This document shows, in pieces, positions 1 to 11,354 of a DNA stretch of 64,000 bases (the first letter of the stretch is position 1; every line of letters starts with the position of its first letter). Made by a program: the position numbers and the translations under genes. Source of the DNA: Lepraria neglecta (lineage: Eukaryota > Ascomycota > Lecanoromycetes > Lecanorales > Stereocaulaceae); the NCBI GenBank assembly GCA_033220425.1, contig CM065650.1, forward strand, positions 3,906,001 to 3,970,000. Direction: 5' to 3'. Below the pieces are notes generated by a model. It was not told where the DNA came from, made no database searches, and was given only the letters and a program-made list of their open reading frames with translations.

Positions 1-291
1 TCGTATCACTCCACTACTAGCTCCTGAGCCAGGCGCACTTCCCGTTATCAAGCCAGGCCTGTAGACGAGCGTTGTCCCGGTGTAAGATATTTCAATATGG
101 GAGCCATTGGTGACAGCTTCCAGTAAGCGGAGGAATGAGATCTCATGAGGCGCAAGTCCAGGATTCGTAGGAGAGGAGGGGCGAATTTGGGAGATGTGAA
201 CAGGCCGACCTGTGAGTGTAGAAAGTACCAATCTATGGGCAAGAGACTTTTGCGATTGAAAGCGAACGAGAGCTTGAGGTGGGTTGGACAT
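1..291 (-). CDS. RCL1: Rcl1, RNA 3'-terminal phosphate cyclase-like protein (N-terminal part, runs off window)
   Basis: The minus strand is open for 97 codons from ATG at 291 to the window edge. It reads like Rcl1, the nucleolar cyclase-fold protein that, with Bms1, is needed for early cleavage of pre-18S rRNA. Visible blocks in order are HRLVLSTLTGRPVHISQI (residues about 20-37), PHEISFLRLLEAVTNGS and IEISYTGTTLVYRPG, which match yeast Rcl1 closely and in the same order. The ATG sits just before the conserved start and has no upstream competitor in frame. It is divergent from BNA1, with a 311-bp shared upstream region. The remaining roughly 300 residues lie outside the window, so completeness cannot be judged. 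The family call is from remembered similarity. Confidence 0.88.
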   Translation of the reverse strand, partial: MSNPPQALVRFQSQKSLAHRLVLSTLTGRPVHISQIRPSSPTNPGLAPHEISFLRLLEAVTNGSHIEISYTGTTLVYRPGLITGSAPGSGASSGVIR

Positions 292-602
292 GGTCGAGGT
301 AGGAACGCTGTGTTACTGGGGCATACGAACCCAAGAGAAGTCGACTATTCGAAGCTCCATGCAGAGTGAGCAAGCTGTTATTGAGAGCTCAAATTTTGAC
401 CTAGACCTGTCTTCTAAGCGAGACAATGTTTTGTTACAGTAGAATGTAATTAAAGCTTACGCTAAGATTAGAATACCAAGCATTTGTAAGCCTCAACTCG
501 TCGTCATCGAGTCCCAATATTCACTGCGGTCCTAACTGAAGCTTCGACCATGACACTGTTGGAACGTCACTCTTCCTCTTGTCTTCGACAGGTGTTACAA
601 AC
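292..602. promoter_or_regulatory. Shared divergent upstream region of RCL1 and BNA1
   Basis: These 311 bases separate the start codons of two divergently read genes and must hold both promoters and 5' leaders. I see no clear TATA box. The inference rests on position only. Confidence 0.5.
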
Positions 603-1235
603 ATGCTTTCAAGTCCACTGAATATGCCTAAATGGTACGCCTCGTCCATACCATGTCTATGCTCAAACTGACCATCATACTAGGCTCGAGGAGAACTCCC
701 ATCTTCTGAAGCCACCCATCAATAACTATTGCGTTTACAATAAAGACGTAACCGTTATGGTAAGCGTTACATCGTTTTGGCCCACAGTCGCCTCATACTC
801 AGACAAGACTCCTAGATTGTCGGCGGACCAAACGCTCGATCAGACTACCACATCAATGAGACCGCCGAATGGTTCTACCAATACAAAGGATCGATGCTCC
901 TCAAAGTCGTCGACGAAGGCGACTTCCGAGACATCCCAATCCGCGAAGGGGAGATGTTCCTGCTGCCCCCGAATACCCCTCACAACCCCGTGCGATTCGC
1001 CGACACTGTTGGTATTGTGTTGGAACAGCCCAGGCCAGCAGAAAGCAAGGATAGGCTGAGGTGGTATTGTCAAAACTGTGGGGAGATAGTCAATGAGGAG
1101 GCCTTCCATTGCACAGATCTGGGGACGCAGATCAAAGAGGCAGTGAATGGATTCAAGGCCTCGGACGAGAAGAGGAAGTGCAAGAAGTGCGGGGATTTGG
1201 CCGATTTGGTGCCTAGGAACGTGGTGCAACCGTAG
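603..1235 (+). CDS. BNA1: 3-hydroxyanthranilate 3,4-dioxygenase
   Basis: This cytosolic non-haem Fe(II) enzyme opens the ring of 3-hydroxyanthranilate in the kynurenine route from tryptophan to NAD. Three exons join in frame: 603-634, 684-759 and 816-1235, giving 175 aa, close to the yeast enzyme (177 aa). The start MLSSPLNMPKW runs into LEENSHLLKPP and then GGPNARSDYHINETAEWFYQ, which carries the first metal His and the Glu. NTPHNPVRFADTVGIVLEQ carries the second His. The C-terminal tail has two CxxC pairs (CQNC and CKKC), the rubredoxin-like zinc site found in the fungal form. Introns are 49 and 56 nt with GTACGC and GTAAGC donors. All key residues are present and nothing looks broken. Confidence 0.93.
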
Positions 1236-3769
1236 AATGAGATTTGTATAGCTAAGACCAAGCATGGAGACTCCTCGCTATTTTCGAACCGCTATAGGTA
1301 ACTTTTAGGGAAATCAACAGCCAAGCGGCCTCAGAAGTGATCATGGATGTAGTAATACAATGGACCCTCTGAACAAATATGCGACAAGACTTGATACGAA
1401 GAACGAACTTCGTACTGTTGGACGAGGTTCTCGACGCTCTCAATTGGACTAAGCCTAAATTTGGTAGGGCCGATTCGAATACCGCTAACGGATGTATTCT
1501 AAACCAGTGTTTAATCCTGTTGCCGCCCACATCCCACTCTTCCCATCTTCCATCCTTCCTCTCTCTCTGATCTTACAACTTACGACACTCCATCCTATCC
1601 TTTCGCGCATTCATTTGAGCTTGAACTTCCATATTCGAGCAGACTGTCCCGATGCTCATCACTCTTCATGACTCTTGTCATTTGGCAGTGTTTCATGGAT
1701 AACCTCAATAAGCCTAATGTAGAGAACTCAGCTGGAACCTTTTACGAAAAATCATCAACACTCACAGAGCCTACATTGAGTAGTCTCTCTCCGCTCCCTA
1801 CCTGGGAGCGCATGTCCGTACATTAGCAATGCAAGATGATGGAGACAAGAATTTGGCGCCCAATACCGTACTAGGCGTCCGGACCAAGGCGGACTTTGCG
1901 AGTCGTCCTACGTCTAGACGATCTACAACTACTACGACTGACAAGAGTTGGAGAAGAACGGACCACAAGGACGAGTGTTTCCCCGTCCATACCAGGATAC
2001 GCTGCCCTCGCCACTGTAAATTAGGCCTCTGAGTGTTGGCTTAACTCCTGAGATCTCCATCTTGCCTATCGGCCATGGCTTTGCGGCATGGCTCGTGAAG
2101 ATACCCATGCTCACAACTGATGGCAAGCACGCGCTCTTTAGCATTTTTGAACTGCATCAGGCCAAACTCCTGCGTTATGCGGGCTTGATGCTATTCAGTC
2201 CTTGGCCTCCACGGCGGGCCGTGTCAGAAATTTCCTCTTCCGGTGTTTAAAGGCTTCACCGTCAAGGTTCGTCGTGGACACAATTTACCACGCCGCCTGG
2301 TTTCACTGCTTCTAGACCCTTCATTTGCCTCCTGCCAACTTGCAATGCACTCGCATGTCCACTTTGTTGTTACTTGATGACTGCTCTGGGCTGAATGATT
2401 ATTCCTGCCTTTTCTACAGAGCAATTCTGTCTTCCAAGCAGATTTTCCTTGTACTGATGCATTCTGTGAGCCTGCAACCCAGGATATCGCAAAGCCAGCA
2501 TGTCCCCATTGATAATTCTCGCCAGATTTTTGCATGATAAGCCAATACATAAGCAGACCTCGCAAATGCTGAGAGTCTATGTTGGATCATGTTGGCATCT
2601 TGCAGCCTATGAAATTACTTAGAAGGCAGACGAAGGCCTGCTTTTCATCTCTTATGCAAGAAATTCTAAATAGATCGACGGTTGCAGCCGGTAAAATGCT
2701 TCATTCTGCAGGGAACAATACTAAATGTCTTATTTGAGCGATACTTCTATCTACTGCTTGTTTAACTCTTTGCCTGTGGGCTATACGTTCCTTGCTGTGT
2801 GCCTGTCCTTCGCTGTTTTCGAAGCGAAAGAGAAAATCTGTGTTCTGAAGCGGATTTGCCTATGCTCGGCGCAATGAAGAACAGCAAGAGCAAGGACGTT
2901 GATGCTTGTAGAGGTCACTTTTGCTCCGGATCGACCAGACCCTCCCCGGACTTGCCTGGGCCAAGCTTCGAGAAGCCCCGGTCATGTGTCTTGATTGCGG
3001 AATTTTCAGGAACATGCGTTGAGCGCTGTGAAAGTTGAGGTACCTGCTGTGCTTGGGCATTGGCTTCAATCGTGGTGGAAAGTGACCCCGAGATTGATGC
3101 GACGGTCTAGGATGCGATGGACGTGGCAGCGCAGGGCGTCGCTATCGCCGATGATGCAGCCTCGCAAAGAGAGAAGCCTGTGGGACGAGGGAAAGACCTG
3201 CCGGCATGCGGGAATTTGCAAGGAAGGGCAGGCGCTAAGACCGGAAGGGCAACGGATCAGGCAAAAGCGAGCTTAATAGTTGGTGGAAGAGTTGATTTGG
3301 TTTTGTCTCCTCCATTCTTCCACATCACCGCCATCATCGACCAACACCCGCTGCAGGCGGCTTTTCATCTTCTATTACTGCTTGCCATCATCTATTGTAC
3401 TCTATAAGGCAGATACCATCAATCAAAACGCTTCGCTTCGGCAATAGGACCTCTGCGACAATAGCAGGGCGCTGAGACACAATCTTATGTAAGCGGCTTC
3501 CCATAGTAAATTTTGCAGCACGATTTCCGGTGGTTGGTACGTTGTCGCGCATCTTCCTCCACCACTTGAGAGTTTGCACGTCATTCAAATCTACTCTCAA
3601 CGCCACAACAAAGCCTCTGAGATTCTTGCTACAACACTGTCAAACAATTTCACGTACTTAAAGAATTATCCTCGCGTCACTTCGCAATCAAAAACGCGTG
3701 TTAATCCACATTCACAGAGCATCCTAGCCGACCATCACCCCATCACTTCCGGGTCCCACCTCCAACATC
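1236..3769. other. Intergenic, no supportable gene
   Basis: About 2.5 kb between BNA1 and the PWWP gene. Short open frames occur on both strands, but none shows family-like motifs or splices into a longer product. A pyrimidine-rich stretch near 1530-1570 resembles a fungal promoter with no gene attached. An unannotated ncRNA or long 5' leader of the next gene cannot be excluded. Confidence 0.4.
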
Positions 3770-3828
3770 ATGGCTGAAGAGACAGTCCCTCCCCCTCAAT
3801 AATCCCTCCTGCATCATCAGCACCTGAG

Positions 3829-5970
3829 ATGGAGACCTCACAGCAAGAGAATGGCACCAAGCCAGCAGACGTCGACATGGGAGAGCATAAGCCGGAGCCT
3901 ACAAAGGAAGGAGCAGAGCAGAGCGGTGAAGTGGAAGGTACGCCTTCTGAGTCATGGATGATCTTCCTCCTAGGCTGACACGTCCTCTCCTTAAAGTTCC
4001 CAAGACCAACGGCGAAGCACAGCCCACTTCTGCCGACCCTACCGATAAGCCCACCGCTCCACAGCCAGACACTGAAGATACCGAGATGAAGGACACCGAA
4101 GAGGCCGGTGATGCAGCGGCGCCTGCTCCAAGCTCGGCGGCACCTCCCACCAATGGCACACCATCACTATCCAAGCGAGCGAGCATAGGAGGCTCATCGA
4201 AGAAGAAATCATCAGGCGTACCAGAGCACAAGAGCAAGAAGCTCAACAAGAAGAAATCCAAGCCTTTGACAAATCTGGATGCTAAGCCTGGAGAATACTT
4301 CATTGCCCGAATGAAGGGTCATCCACCGTGGCCATCTATCATCTGTGATGAAGATATGCTCCCAGATAGTCTCCTCAAGAGTCGCCCAGTGACTGCGCAG
4401 TTGGCCGATGGGTCCTTCAAGAAGCCGGAATATGCGGATGGAGGCAAGCGGGCTTATGAGAGGACCTTCCCCATCATGTTTCTGTAAGTACATAATCTGA
4501 AGGAGCGCGTGGCCTTTACTGACTTCATCTAGACATACGAATGAATTGTGAGTCCCGTTTGCTAGCAGGGTTCCACCGGGTCACAGCAAGAAAACTTGAC
4601 CAGCTAACACACGCACAGTGCATGGATCCCCAATACCGAACTCACACCCCTCGACGTTGAGTCTGATGCTACAAAGAATCCAGTTGAGAAAGGAAAATCA
4701 AAGACATTGCTTGCAGCCTACGGAAAAGCTGCCGAAAACAACGGTCTGGAGCACTTCAAAACAATGCTCGCAGCGCACGCAAAAGCTTTAGAGGCCGATG
4801 CTGAAGAGCGAGAGGAGCGTGCAGCGAAGAAGGCAACGAAGAAATCGCGCAAGAGCGAAGCTACTGTTCCTGCAGACGATGCCGATGAAATGGACATCGA
4901 TGAGGAGGCAGTGACTGAGAAGCCTAAGTCCAAGAAGCGAAAGAAGGCGGATGATAGCGAGGACGTAGACGAGAAGGTGAGATTCGAAGATTCCTAGTTG
5001 AAGCTCTTTTGCTAACTATTACAAGCCTGCAAAGACTCCCAAGACAGCCACAAAGCTCAAGCTCTCTACGCCTAAAACCCCGGCTACAGAATCGTCTACC
5101 AAGAAGAAGGCTCCGAAACCAAAAGCTGTTAAAGCTGCGAAGAGTGGAAGTGAGGAAGAGGCAGTCACCCCGAAGGCAGAAGAGAAGCCTCTTACCCCAC
5201 AGCAAGCGAAGGAGGTCAAGGAGAAGAAAGGTGAGCGAATTTCACATTCTGGGACATTATTGTGCTGATTTTTTTAGTGCTATACTATCGCCACAAGCTA
5301 CAGCGAGGATTCCTTTCAAGAGACATACCACCAAAAGAAGACGAGATGAAGGTGCGTCCAGGGGGCTATGGAATATGAAGTGAGCCCTGCTGACTTGCAT
5401 TGATAGTCTATGTCTGATTTCCTCGCCGAGCTTGAGACCTACCCCGATCTCGAGAGCAGTATTATCCGCATCACCAAGATTCACAAAGTCCTCAAGGCTA
5501 TGTTGAAGCTCCCTTCGATTCCGCTAGATGAGCAATACCACTTCAAGTCTCGATCTGTTGAGCTACTCGGCAAATGGAATGAGATCCTCTCTAACGACGC
5601 TGGTGGCGCTTCTGGCGATAAGGATGGCGATAAAGACGAGGATTCTAAGCCAGAGTCTGAAGCCGTCAATGCCCTTAAAGCCGCCGCTGAACCTGCTCCT
5701 ACTACCAATGGCGAAGCTAAGAGCATACAAGAACAAGCCGGAAAAGCTGAAGCTGGAGAGGTAGCTGCTCCTGAGGAAGAGAAGCCAGAGCAGTTGGAGA
5801 ACAAGATCGGAACCACAGTTGAGGGCGAGAAGGAGGCTGAGAGGCCTGAGCGGGCGAAGGTTGAAGAACCGGAAAAGACAGCAGAGGAGCAAAAAACAGA
5901 CGCACCAGCCATTGAGAGCGCGCCTGAACAAGCATACAAGCCGGAGGAGACTGTTGAGGCCACTGCTTGA
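3829..5970 (+). CDS. PWWP-domain chromatin protein, IOC4-like
   Basis: Seven exons join in frame: 3829-3937, 3997-4483, 4533-4547 (15-nt microexon), 4619-4976, 5026-5230, 5278-5351 and 5407-5970. The PWWP core is GEYFIARMKGHPPWPSII, followed across the microexon by TNEFAWIPNTELTPL. Then comes a Lys/Glu-rich linker and a helical TFIIS/LEDGF-type segment spanning exons 6-7 (LSRDIPPKEDEM, then ITKIHKVLKAMLKLPSIPL). PWWP domains bind methylated H3K36 nucleosomes; in yeast Ioc4 targets the Isw1b remodeller. The C-terminus is acidic and Ala/Glu-rich. The start is uncertain: an ATG at 3770 opens MAEETVPPPQ but stops after ten codons, while the downstream frame is open through SIIPPASSAPEM, so one base may be missing or gained near the C5 run at 3791-3795. 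The ATG at 3829 avoids this. Confidence 0.82.
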
Positions 5971-7045
5971 GGGGGCTATTGGGCCACGGATGTGCAGCCG
6001 TTTGCTTCGGAATTCGGGCACATCGTCTACAATTCCAAAATGTAGTGCCCTTTAAGCACTCCGACAGTTTGTTATGCCACGGCTTCAAGAGTGGCAATTG
6101 TGTACTGTTAGAAGTGTTATGGGGAAGGCCTAGCCAAAGGAGCGAGACGAGCTTTTGGCGAGCTTTCAAAAAGGGAGAATGACAAGAACGGAATGGGATT
6201 GGAGGATTTACTGTACATAAGCCATGCGTGCGTGCGGCATGGTGGTTACCCTTGTTAAGCATCATAGGTAGCTTGGACTTGTTCTGAAAAATGAAAGAAA
6301 TGCGATATTCAATTTGAACAGAGCCCTGCCATGGCCTTAATGGGTTTGATATACTCTGCCGGTGTATGTCTAGGGCTCTTACGGCGTCTTTCTATGCCTC
6401 GATGATTTGCGACGGATCACACGAGGCCCTTCATCAATCTTCCTGTTAGGTCAAAGACCATTCTGAGCTCTACAGATATGGGGATATCTCGTCTAGGAAC
6501 TCGAGATTGTTGGCATGGAGAGGAGAGCCACAATACGTCGGACGTCTACTGCTCAACGGGCTTTAGTTGAGCATCGTGGTAATCCTCTAAGGATTCTTCA
6601 GAAGCAAAGATATCAGAAAGCTACCATTGCAAGCAAAAGTATGAAGCGTGGCGGAATACCTATTTTCCAAGATTCGATAAGAATGATCTATGTACAACGA
6701 GTGCGCCCTTTCTAGCCACTCTATGGGATCATTCGCTTTTGTTTGAAGACGGAATATGTACAGGGAGATATTGTAGTATCCGTTGTGAGCAGTGACGGAG
6801 GCAACATGGAGACTTCCTGGACAGAATTTCAGGCTTCATCTGCGGTAGGGCTCTTTTGAGTATTGCTAGACTTCCTTTGTGCTAATAGTTTCTCTTTGAG
6901 GAGCTTTTCACGGAGCTTGTTCGCTGTGATGGTGGGTGATTGGTTCTGAACGGAGATAGTCATTAGCAGCAAATCCGCACAGCAACCTAAAATATTGCAG
7001 TGAGAAAAGGGAATGCTCGTGGTATATTTAGGACGGACCTATGAA
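5971..7045. other. Convergent intergenic region
   Basis: About 1.1 kb between the 3' ends of the PWWP gene and the PWI gene, so it must hold both terminators. An open frame at 6515-6715 (66 codons) has no recognisable features and was not called. Confidence 0.4.
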
Positions 7046-8666
7046 TCAATCACTACCCACCTCATCATTCGCCCCAGAAGTGGCGGATGTCTCTTTCGGC
7101 TTCGGACTCGTCGGCATGCGTTTGTGCCTGTTCTCCTCGTCCGCAGAAGAGTCAGCCATCTTACGTCGCTTGTCAGCGGGTGAGGACACTGAGGAGGTAT
7201 TGCGCCGCCTTCTCCCGGCGGGTGCATATCGCTCTATTGAGCGGTGTCTCTTCCTATCTCGCTGTCTTGGTGGAGTGGAGCTCCTTGTTGGAGGTAGAGA
7301 CGCAGGAGAAAGTCGATCTCTGCTGCGACTGCGGCTGAGGCTGCGGCGCCTGTCTTCATGATTTCTTCCTTTTCGATAATCAGCGCGTCTGTCATTCCGT
7401 CTGTCATCACTGTCAGAGGAGGGTGATCTTTTTGATCTGCCTGCTGGTCTTCGATGTCTGCTCACGGAGCGAGAACGAGAGCGAGAGCGAGAGCTGGGTG
7501 GGGGAGAAGAATTGTGTCTTCGACGATGTGGTCTGGATCTTGGAGGAGGGGTGGGGCTGCGGGATGAGAGGGAAGGAGATTGTCTCCTTGGGCGTCTTCT
7601 GGGGGAACGTGAGCGAGAGGTATCTGAAGGTGTCAAGGATCTATCTCGATCATCACCGCGTCTGGAACTTCTTCTTTCCCCACTTCTGCCGTGTCGCCGG
7701 CGTGGGGGAGTTCGAGTTCTGCTCGGTGTGTGTTGCCGACGCCTTGGTCGCGGCGAGTCGTCGTCTCGGTATCTTCGCCGTGGCGGAGTTCTTGAAGGCG
7801 ATCGTGAATGTGAGATTGATCCTGATCTTCTCGGGGTGGACGACCTGCGCCGTCTCTCATCTGACCGACGACCGCCTCGGCCGCGAGGAATGTAGGTATC
7901 GACTTCACGTCGAGGGGGTGGAGGACCGCGATAGCTAGGAGGTGGGCTTCGGCGTCTGGGAGGTGGTGACCTGGAGTCTCGTGGAGATCTTCTGTCATAG
8001 TCGTGATTACCTCTATCGCCTCTACCTCTGCCTCGTCCGCGTTCGCCGCGATCCCTTTGGCGGATGCTGTCGATGTTTCGGTCCCGCTGTCTTTCTTGTT
8101 CCTTACGGCGTTGCGCCTCTGCTGCGGCTTTCTCTGCATCGATCTGTGTCGTTCGTAAGCCTTTGCCCTTGTAATAGACTAAAGACAATGCCTGCCTTCT
8201 CTTGTATCAACTCAAGCTTCTTGGCTTCCAATAGCTCTTTGGGCACGCCTTGCGGGTTGCTCTGTGCGCTGAGGCAGAGCAGCCATAGTTCCTTGCAGAA
8301 CTTCGGGGTATCCTTATCGAGAAAGCCGGTAAGCTGGATTTGTAGTACTTTGATGTCAGGCTAGGGTTTTCGGGTCAGCCAATTGTAGCATAATTGTAGG
8401 GCGACGATACTGACAAAGCGCGAGCCTTCGAGTAGATTGAAGCATAGCTCAATGACAACGTCATCCTCATTTCCAAGGATCTCAGAGATCTTGCCAGCGA
8501 TCCATCTGCGAGCAGCGTCAATTAGCACAGCCTTTAACACTAGCAGCTCTGAGTAAACTCACCTCTTCATCACCTCGACATTGACCTTCTTCATGTCTAC
8601 TTTCTGGCTGAACTCAGCCGGGAATTTGGTGGACTTGAGAAGCTTGGCATCTACACTCGACGCCAT
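7046..8666 (-). CDS. PWI-domain SR-related splicing factor (SRRM1/SRm160-like)
   Basis: Four exons on the minus strand: 8666-8563, 8505-8415, 8360-8196 and 8143-7046, giving 485 aa. Residues about 1-115 form the PWI domain: KLLKSTKFPAEFSQKVDM, then WIAGKISEILGNEDDVVIEL and FLDKDTPKFCKELWLLCLS. The rest is an RS domain dense in SRSRS, RRRSPP and RRHTP-like repeats, as in SRm160, a nuclear co-activator that bridges spliceosome components and exon-junction factors. Introns 1 and 2 are GT..AG (57 and 54 nt). Intron 3 (8195-8144, 52 nt) is best explained as GC..AG: it begins GCAGGC directly after codon AAG, ends CACAG, and restores the frame as EK/IDAEKAAAEA. The arginine-rich domain creates long shadow frames on the other strand. 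Confidence 0.87.
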
Positions 8667-9032
8667 GATGAGAACAATGACCCTAGAGGTCAGCTGTAGT
8701 AAGGTATAAGGGGAAAATACTGGCTGCTTGCCAGCCCTTGAATTTGATCAATTTTCGGATATAACGCGATTAAACTTGACGTCCTATCTTTAAGGTGTCA
8801 TCCATTTACAGTTTTCAGCAATAATGAAGATGGAAGCATTCGCGATTACCTTTTTCGAAAGGCAACACTACTTTCAATATGATTTTGCTGCGGTGGAAAG
8901 CGCTTGTTGTAGACAAAATGTTCTTTTCTTGTTTACATGCTTCTCGCTCTGAGAATGTATTCTCAACCCACTCCATATCCCCATACACTCATTCATTCCA
9001 TTCTAAAATCTGACCTTGCCTCGAGCTTCATA
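8667..9032. promoter_or_regulatory. Divergent upstream region of the PWI gene and the 9.0-kb gene
   Basis: These 366 bases separate two divergent start codons. No specific element was recognised; an AT-rich centre lies near 8750-8900. Confidence 0.35.
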
Positions 9033-10156
9033 ATGATCGGCTCCCCTGTCGCTGCTGGCAAAAGACCAGACTTCAAGCAAGCCCAGTCCGGAGGAATGGG
9101 TTGGCCGCGCCTTGTCCCCGTCAAAGACCAACAACCTCAGAAACCTACACATAACGAGCCATCCGAAACACGTCGTTCATCTGTATTTCCTTCGTTACAA
9201 GATCCAAATGAGCAAGCCATCCCACCAACAGCTGTTGAGAAACCCACTCCTGAAGACCGTCCATTGTCCCCCGTTGACAGCGCTGCTGGCAGTGCCCACT
9301 CAATAGAAGAATTTGGCATAGCGCTCATCGAACGCCCGAACCCACTCGAAAATACCGACACTGTCCCGGCGATGGAATACTCGGACGCTCTAGCGTCTTC
9401 GAAGATGGCTTCGGAGCGACTGCCAGTAGAGTCTGCAACGAAAAGTACGCAGGCTCAACGAACGCCCAGTCCTCTAAGTGCAGCGGAATCTACAACACAA
9501 GGTACGCAGCCTAAACGATGGTTCTCATTAACGATTGGTCCGCTGACAATCACTAGCAGGAGAAGATCTGCCTCCACAAGAAGAGCCATCTGCAGCGGCT
9601 GAACCAACGATTCCAGTGTTGACCGACCCTGTTCCTTACTACGCAAAACCAAAGATCCTGGTACAGAAACCAAGTGATTCGTCCGTCTCTGATATGTCTG
9701 GACCACGCACTATCGACGAGGTCCTCACAAATGAGCACCTAGCTTCGTCCCTACAAAGCCTCCCAAAAGTCGGCGACCTGACCAAAGTGCCCCCCTATGC
9801 CAGCTCCAGATGGGCAACTCTCTGAGGCTCAAGACCCTGGAGTTCAAGTGCCCGGAGTACCAGTCACCTTGGTATCAGTTCCTGCTCTCCCGAAAGCACC
9901 CCAGATCAAGAAGCGCTCGAAAGCTGTGTGGAAAACAAGGAACCTCGCTGCCAGAAAAACGATCCTTAAGGTTCTTTGGGCAGGGGACTGGCTGGGCCGA
10001 CGAAGCAAGCGTTGAGGTTGCTTGCCAAAGGAGAGAAGGTCGACATCGAAAACCTTGTTGTGCTCGTGGTGTCCTGAAGAGCGACCCGGCTCCCCAGTCA
10101 TGTGGGAGTTCAACATGATGCCAGCTTGGTATTATCATGCAGCTCATGAATACTAG
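9033..10156 (+). pseudogene. Hypothetical fungal protein gene, apparently frameshifted
   Basis: An ATG at 9033 opens a proline/serine-rich, probably disordered protein (MIGSPVAAGKRPDF). Exon 1 ends at 9501; a 58-nt GT..AG intron (9502-9559) leads to EDLPPQEEPSAAAEPTIPVL and a stop at 9825. The following sequence stays protein-like in successive frames. After the C6 run near 9790 it reads PKAPQIKKRSKAVWKTRNLA; after a G4 run near 9982 it reads GLAGPTKQALRLLAKGEKVD; after about 10073 it reads PEERPGSPVMWEFNMMPAWY, ending in TAG at 10156. Three single-base shifts are needed, each in the same direction. The best reading is a decayed gene, with assembly error in homopolymers the alternative. The tail resembles an uncharacterised protein family I recall from Pezizomycotina; the function is unknown. 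Confidence 0.55.
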
Positions 10157-10476
10157 ACCAGACCCTGTGTCTGATATGTAGCTGAATTGGGATACGCTGG
10201 ACCTGTCGGCGTTCGTGTTTCCCTCTAATGCTTGACTCTTTCCATGCCTTGATACCCTCCCTATACTTACTCCAAAGCACGCAGAGCGTTTCTCTTTCAA
10301 GGCATGGACAGGTTAGGCAGAGAGACTAAGACTTGGTTCCAAACCGACATGATCTGGCCCAGTGTCTCTTTACAAGCCCATATTCGGCCGATTGCTCAGT
10401 TACCGTTATTGTTGATAACATTCCATCCTTCCTTGCCCAGTTCTCCTCGATTATACATCCAATCTGAGCCCCGCTT

Positions 10477-10863
10477 TCATCCCCTTATCCTCGACCCCTT
10501 ATCCTGTTTGCTTTCCAGCTTCTCCAGCACTCTGTCAACATCCCGTCTAGCCTGCCTCAAGCCCGCATCCTCGCCCTCCATGTGATTCATTTTGACACCA
10601 TAATGAAGCTCCACAAGATCAGTTGCCCGTTGCATATCCGGATCGTCGTCTACGTTCCTACTTGCCCCCAATGATTTCACAGACTCGTCTCCTGCTGCGC
10701 TTGACGTGGCTTCGATCTTGTGGACGGAAACAAGAGCAAGTGCTGCAGCGTGTTCCTGAAGGCATCATTAGCTTCTATTTTTGATAACAGAGATAGGCAA
10801 GCATGTTAGACTTACGCAGACACGGAGAGAGGTCAAATCGGAAAGGATTGATGCAATCTGCAT
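10477..10863 (-). CDS. Small conserved coiled-coil protein, function unknown (5' end uncertain)
   Basis: Exon 10863-10816 reads MQIASILSDLTSLRVC. A GTAAGT donor opens an intron to 10756, and exon 10755-10477 continues EHAAALALVSVHKIEATSSA and ends with HYGVKMNHMEGEDAG, LRQARRDVDRVLEKLE and a stop. The helical heptad-like pattern and charged C-terminus suggest a small coiled-coil subunit of some complex. In-frame codons upstream of the chosen ATG (ALLSRYISEYT) also look coding, so the true start probably lies in an unresolved upstream exon above 10863. I do not recognise the family. It is convergent with the broken gene at 9.0-10.2 kb. Confidence 0.55.
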
Positions 10864-11354
10864 TGTGTACTCCGAGATGTACCTGGACAAAAGCGCGTGC
10901 CGACGGCTTGGAGATTGATCAATGCCAAGAAGACAGAAATCTGCCCCGACCTCACCCCGTATTGGGCGTAGGGTAAGCGCCGCTCTACCGTATAATCTGA
11001 CATATAATTTACGTATTAGATCTCGATTATTTATAGTATTTTAAGAAAAGCGGCTCGAGATAAAACAGCATTAACGCTGTAGGAAATTCCTGCCACCTCT
11101 GTCTTTGCCTCGCCCCAGTCATGTAACACCATGAGATGATGAGTTCAGACTGTCAACCTAATGTTCATTCCCTTTCAGTTTAAATACCCTAATTTCTCAA
11201 AAATCTTTATCGCTAAGGCTACACGCGAAGTCGCTCCACCCCAGATCGCTCGTGGTTTAGAGAAGCCAAGGTTCCAATCATGTAAAGTCCGTTCTGCCAT
11301 GCTCACGAATGTTTGTGTTTGCCGAAGAACTGTTCGAATCTTGACTACTTTGCT
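10864..11354. other. Intergenic, partly AT-rich, with a short dispersed motif
   Basis: It holds the unresolved 5' part of the small coiled-coil gene and an AT-rich patch. The sequence at 11031-11080 (TATAGTATTT..AAGAAA..GGCTC..AGATAAAA) recurs, diverged, at 44995-45045. No gene was seen. Confidence 0.4.

Noticed and set aside
2224-3407. Several 70-113 codon frames between BNA1 and the PWWP gene
   Set aside because: No conserved motifs, overlapping on both strands, no splice-linked extension.
7041-8364. Several plus-strand open frames opposite the PWI gene
   Set aside because: They are mirror frames of its arginine/serine codons; the minus strand has the PWI domain and consistent introns.
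11329-11345. GTTCGAATC resembling a tRNA B box
   Set aside because: No matching A box or cloverleaf in the flanks.
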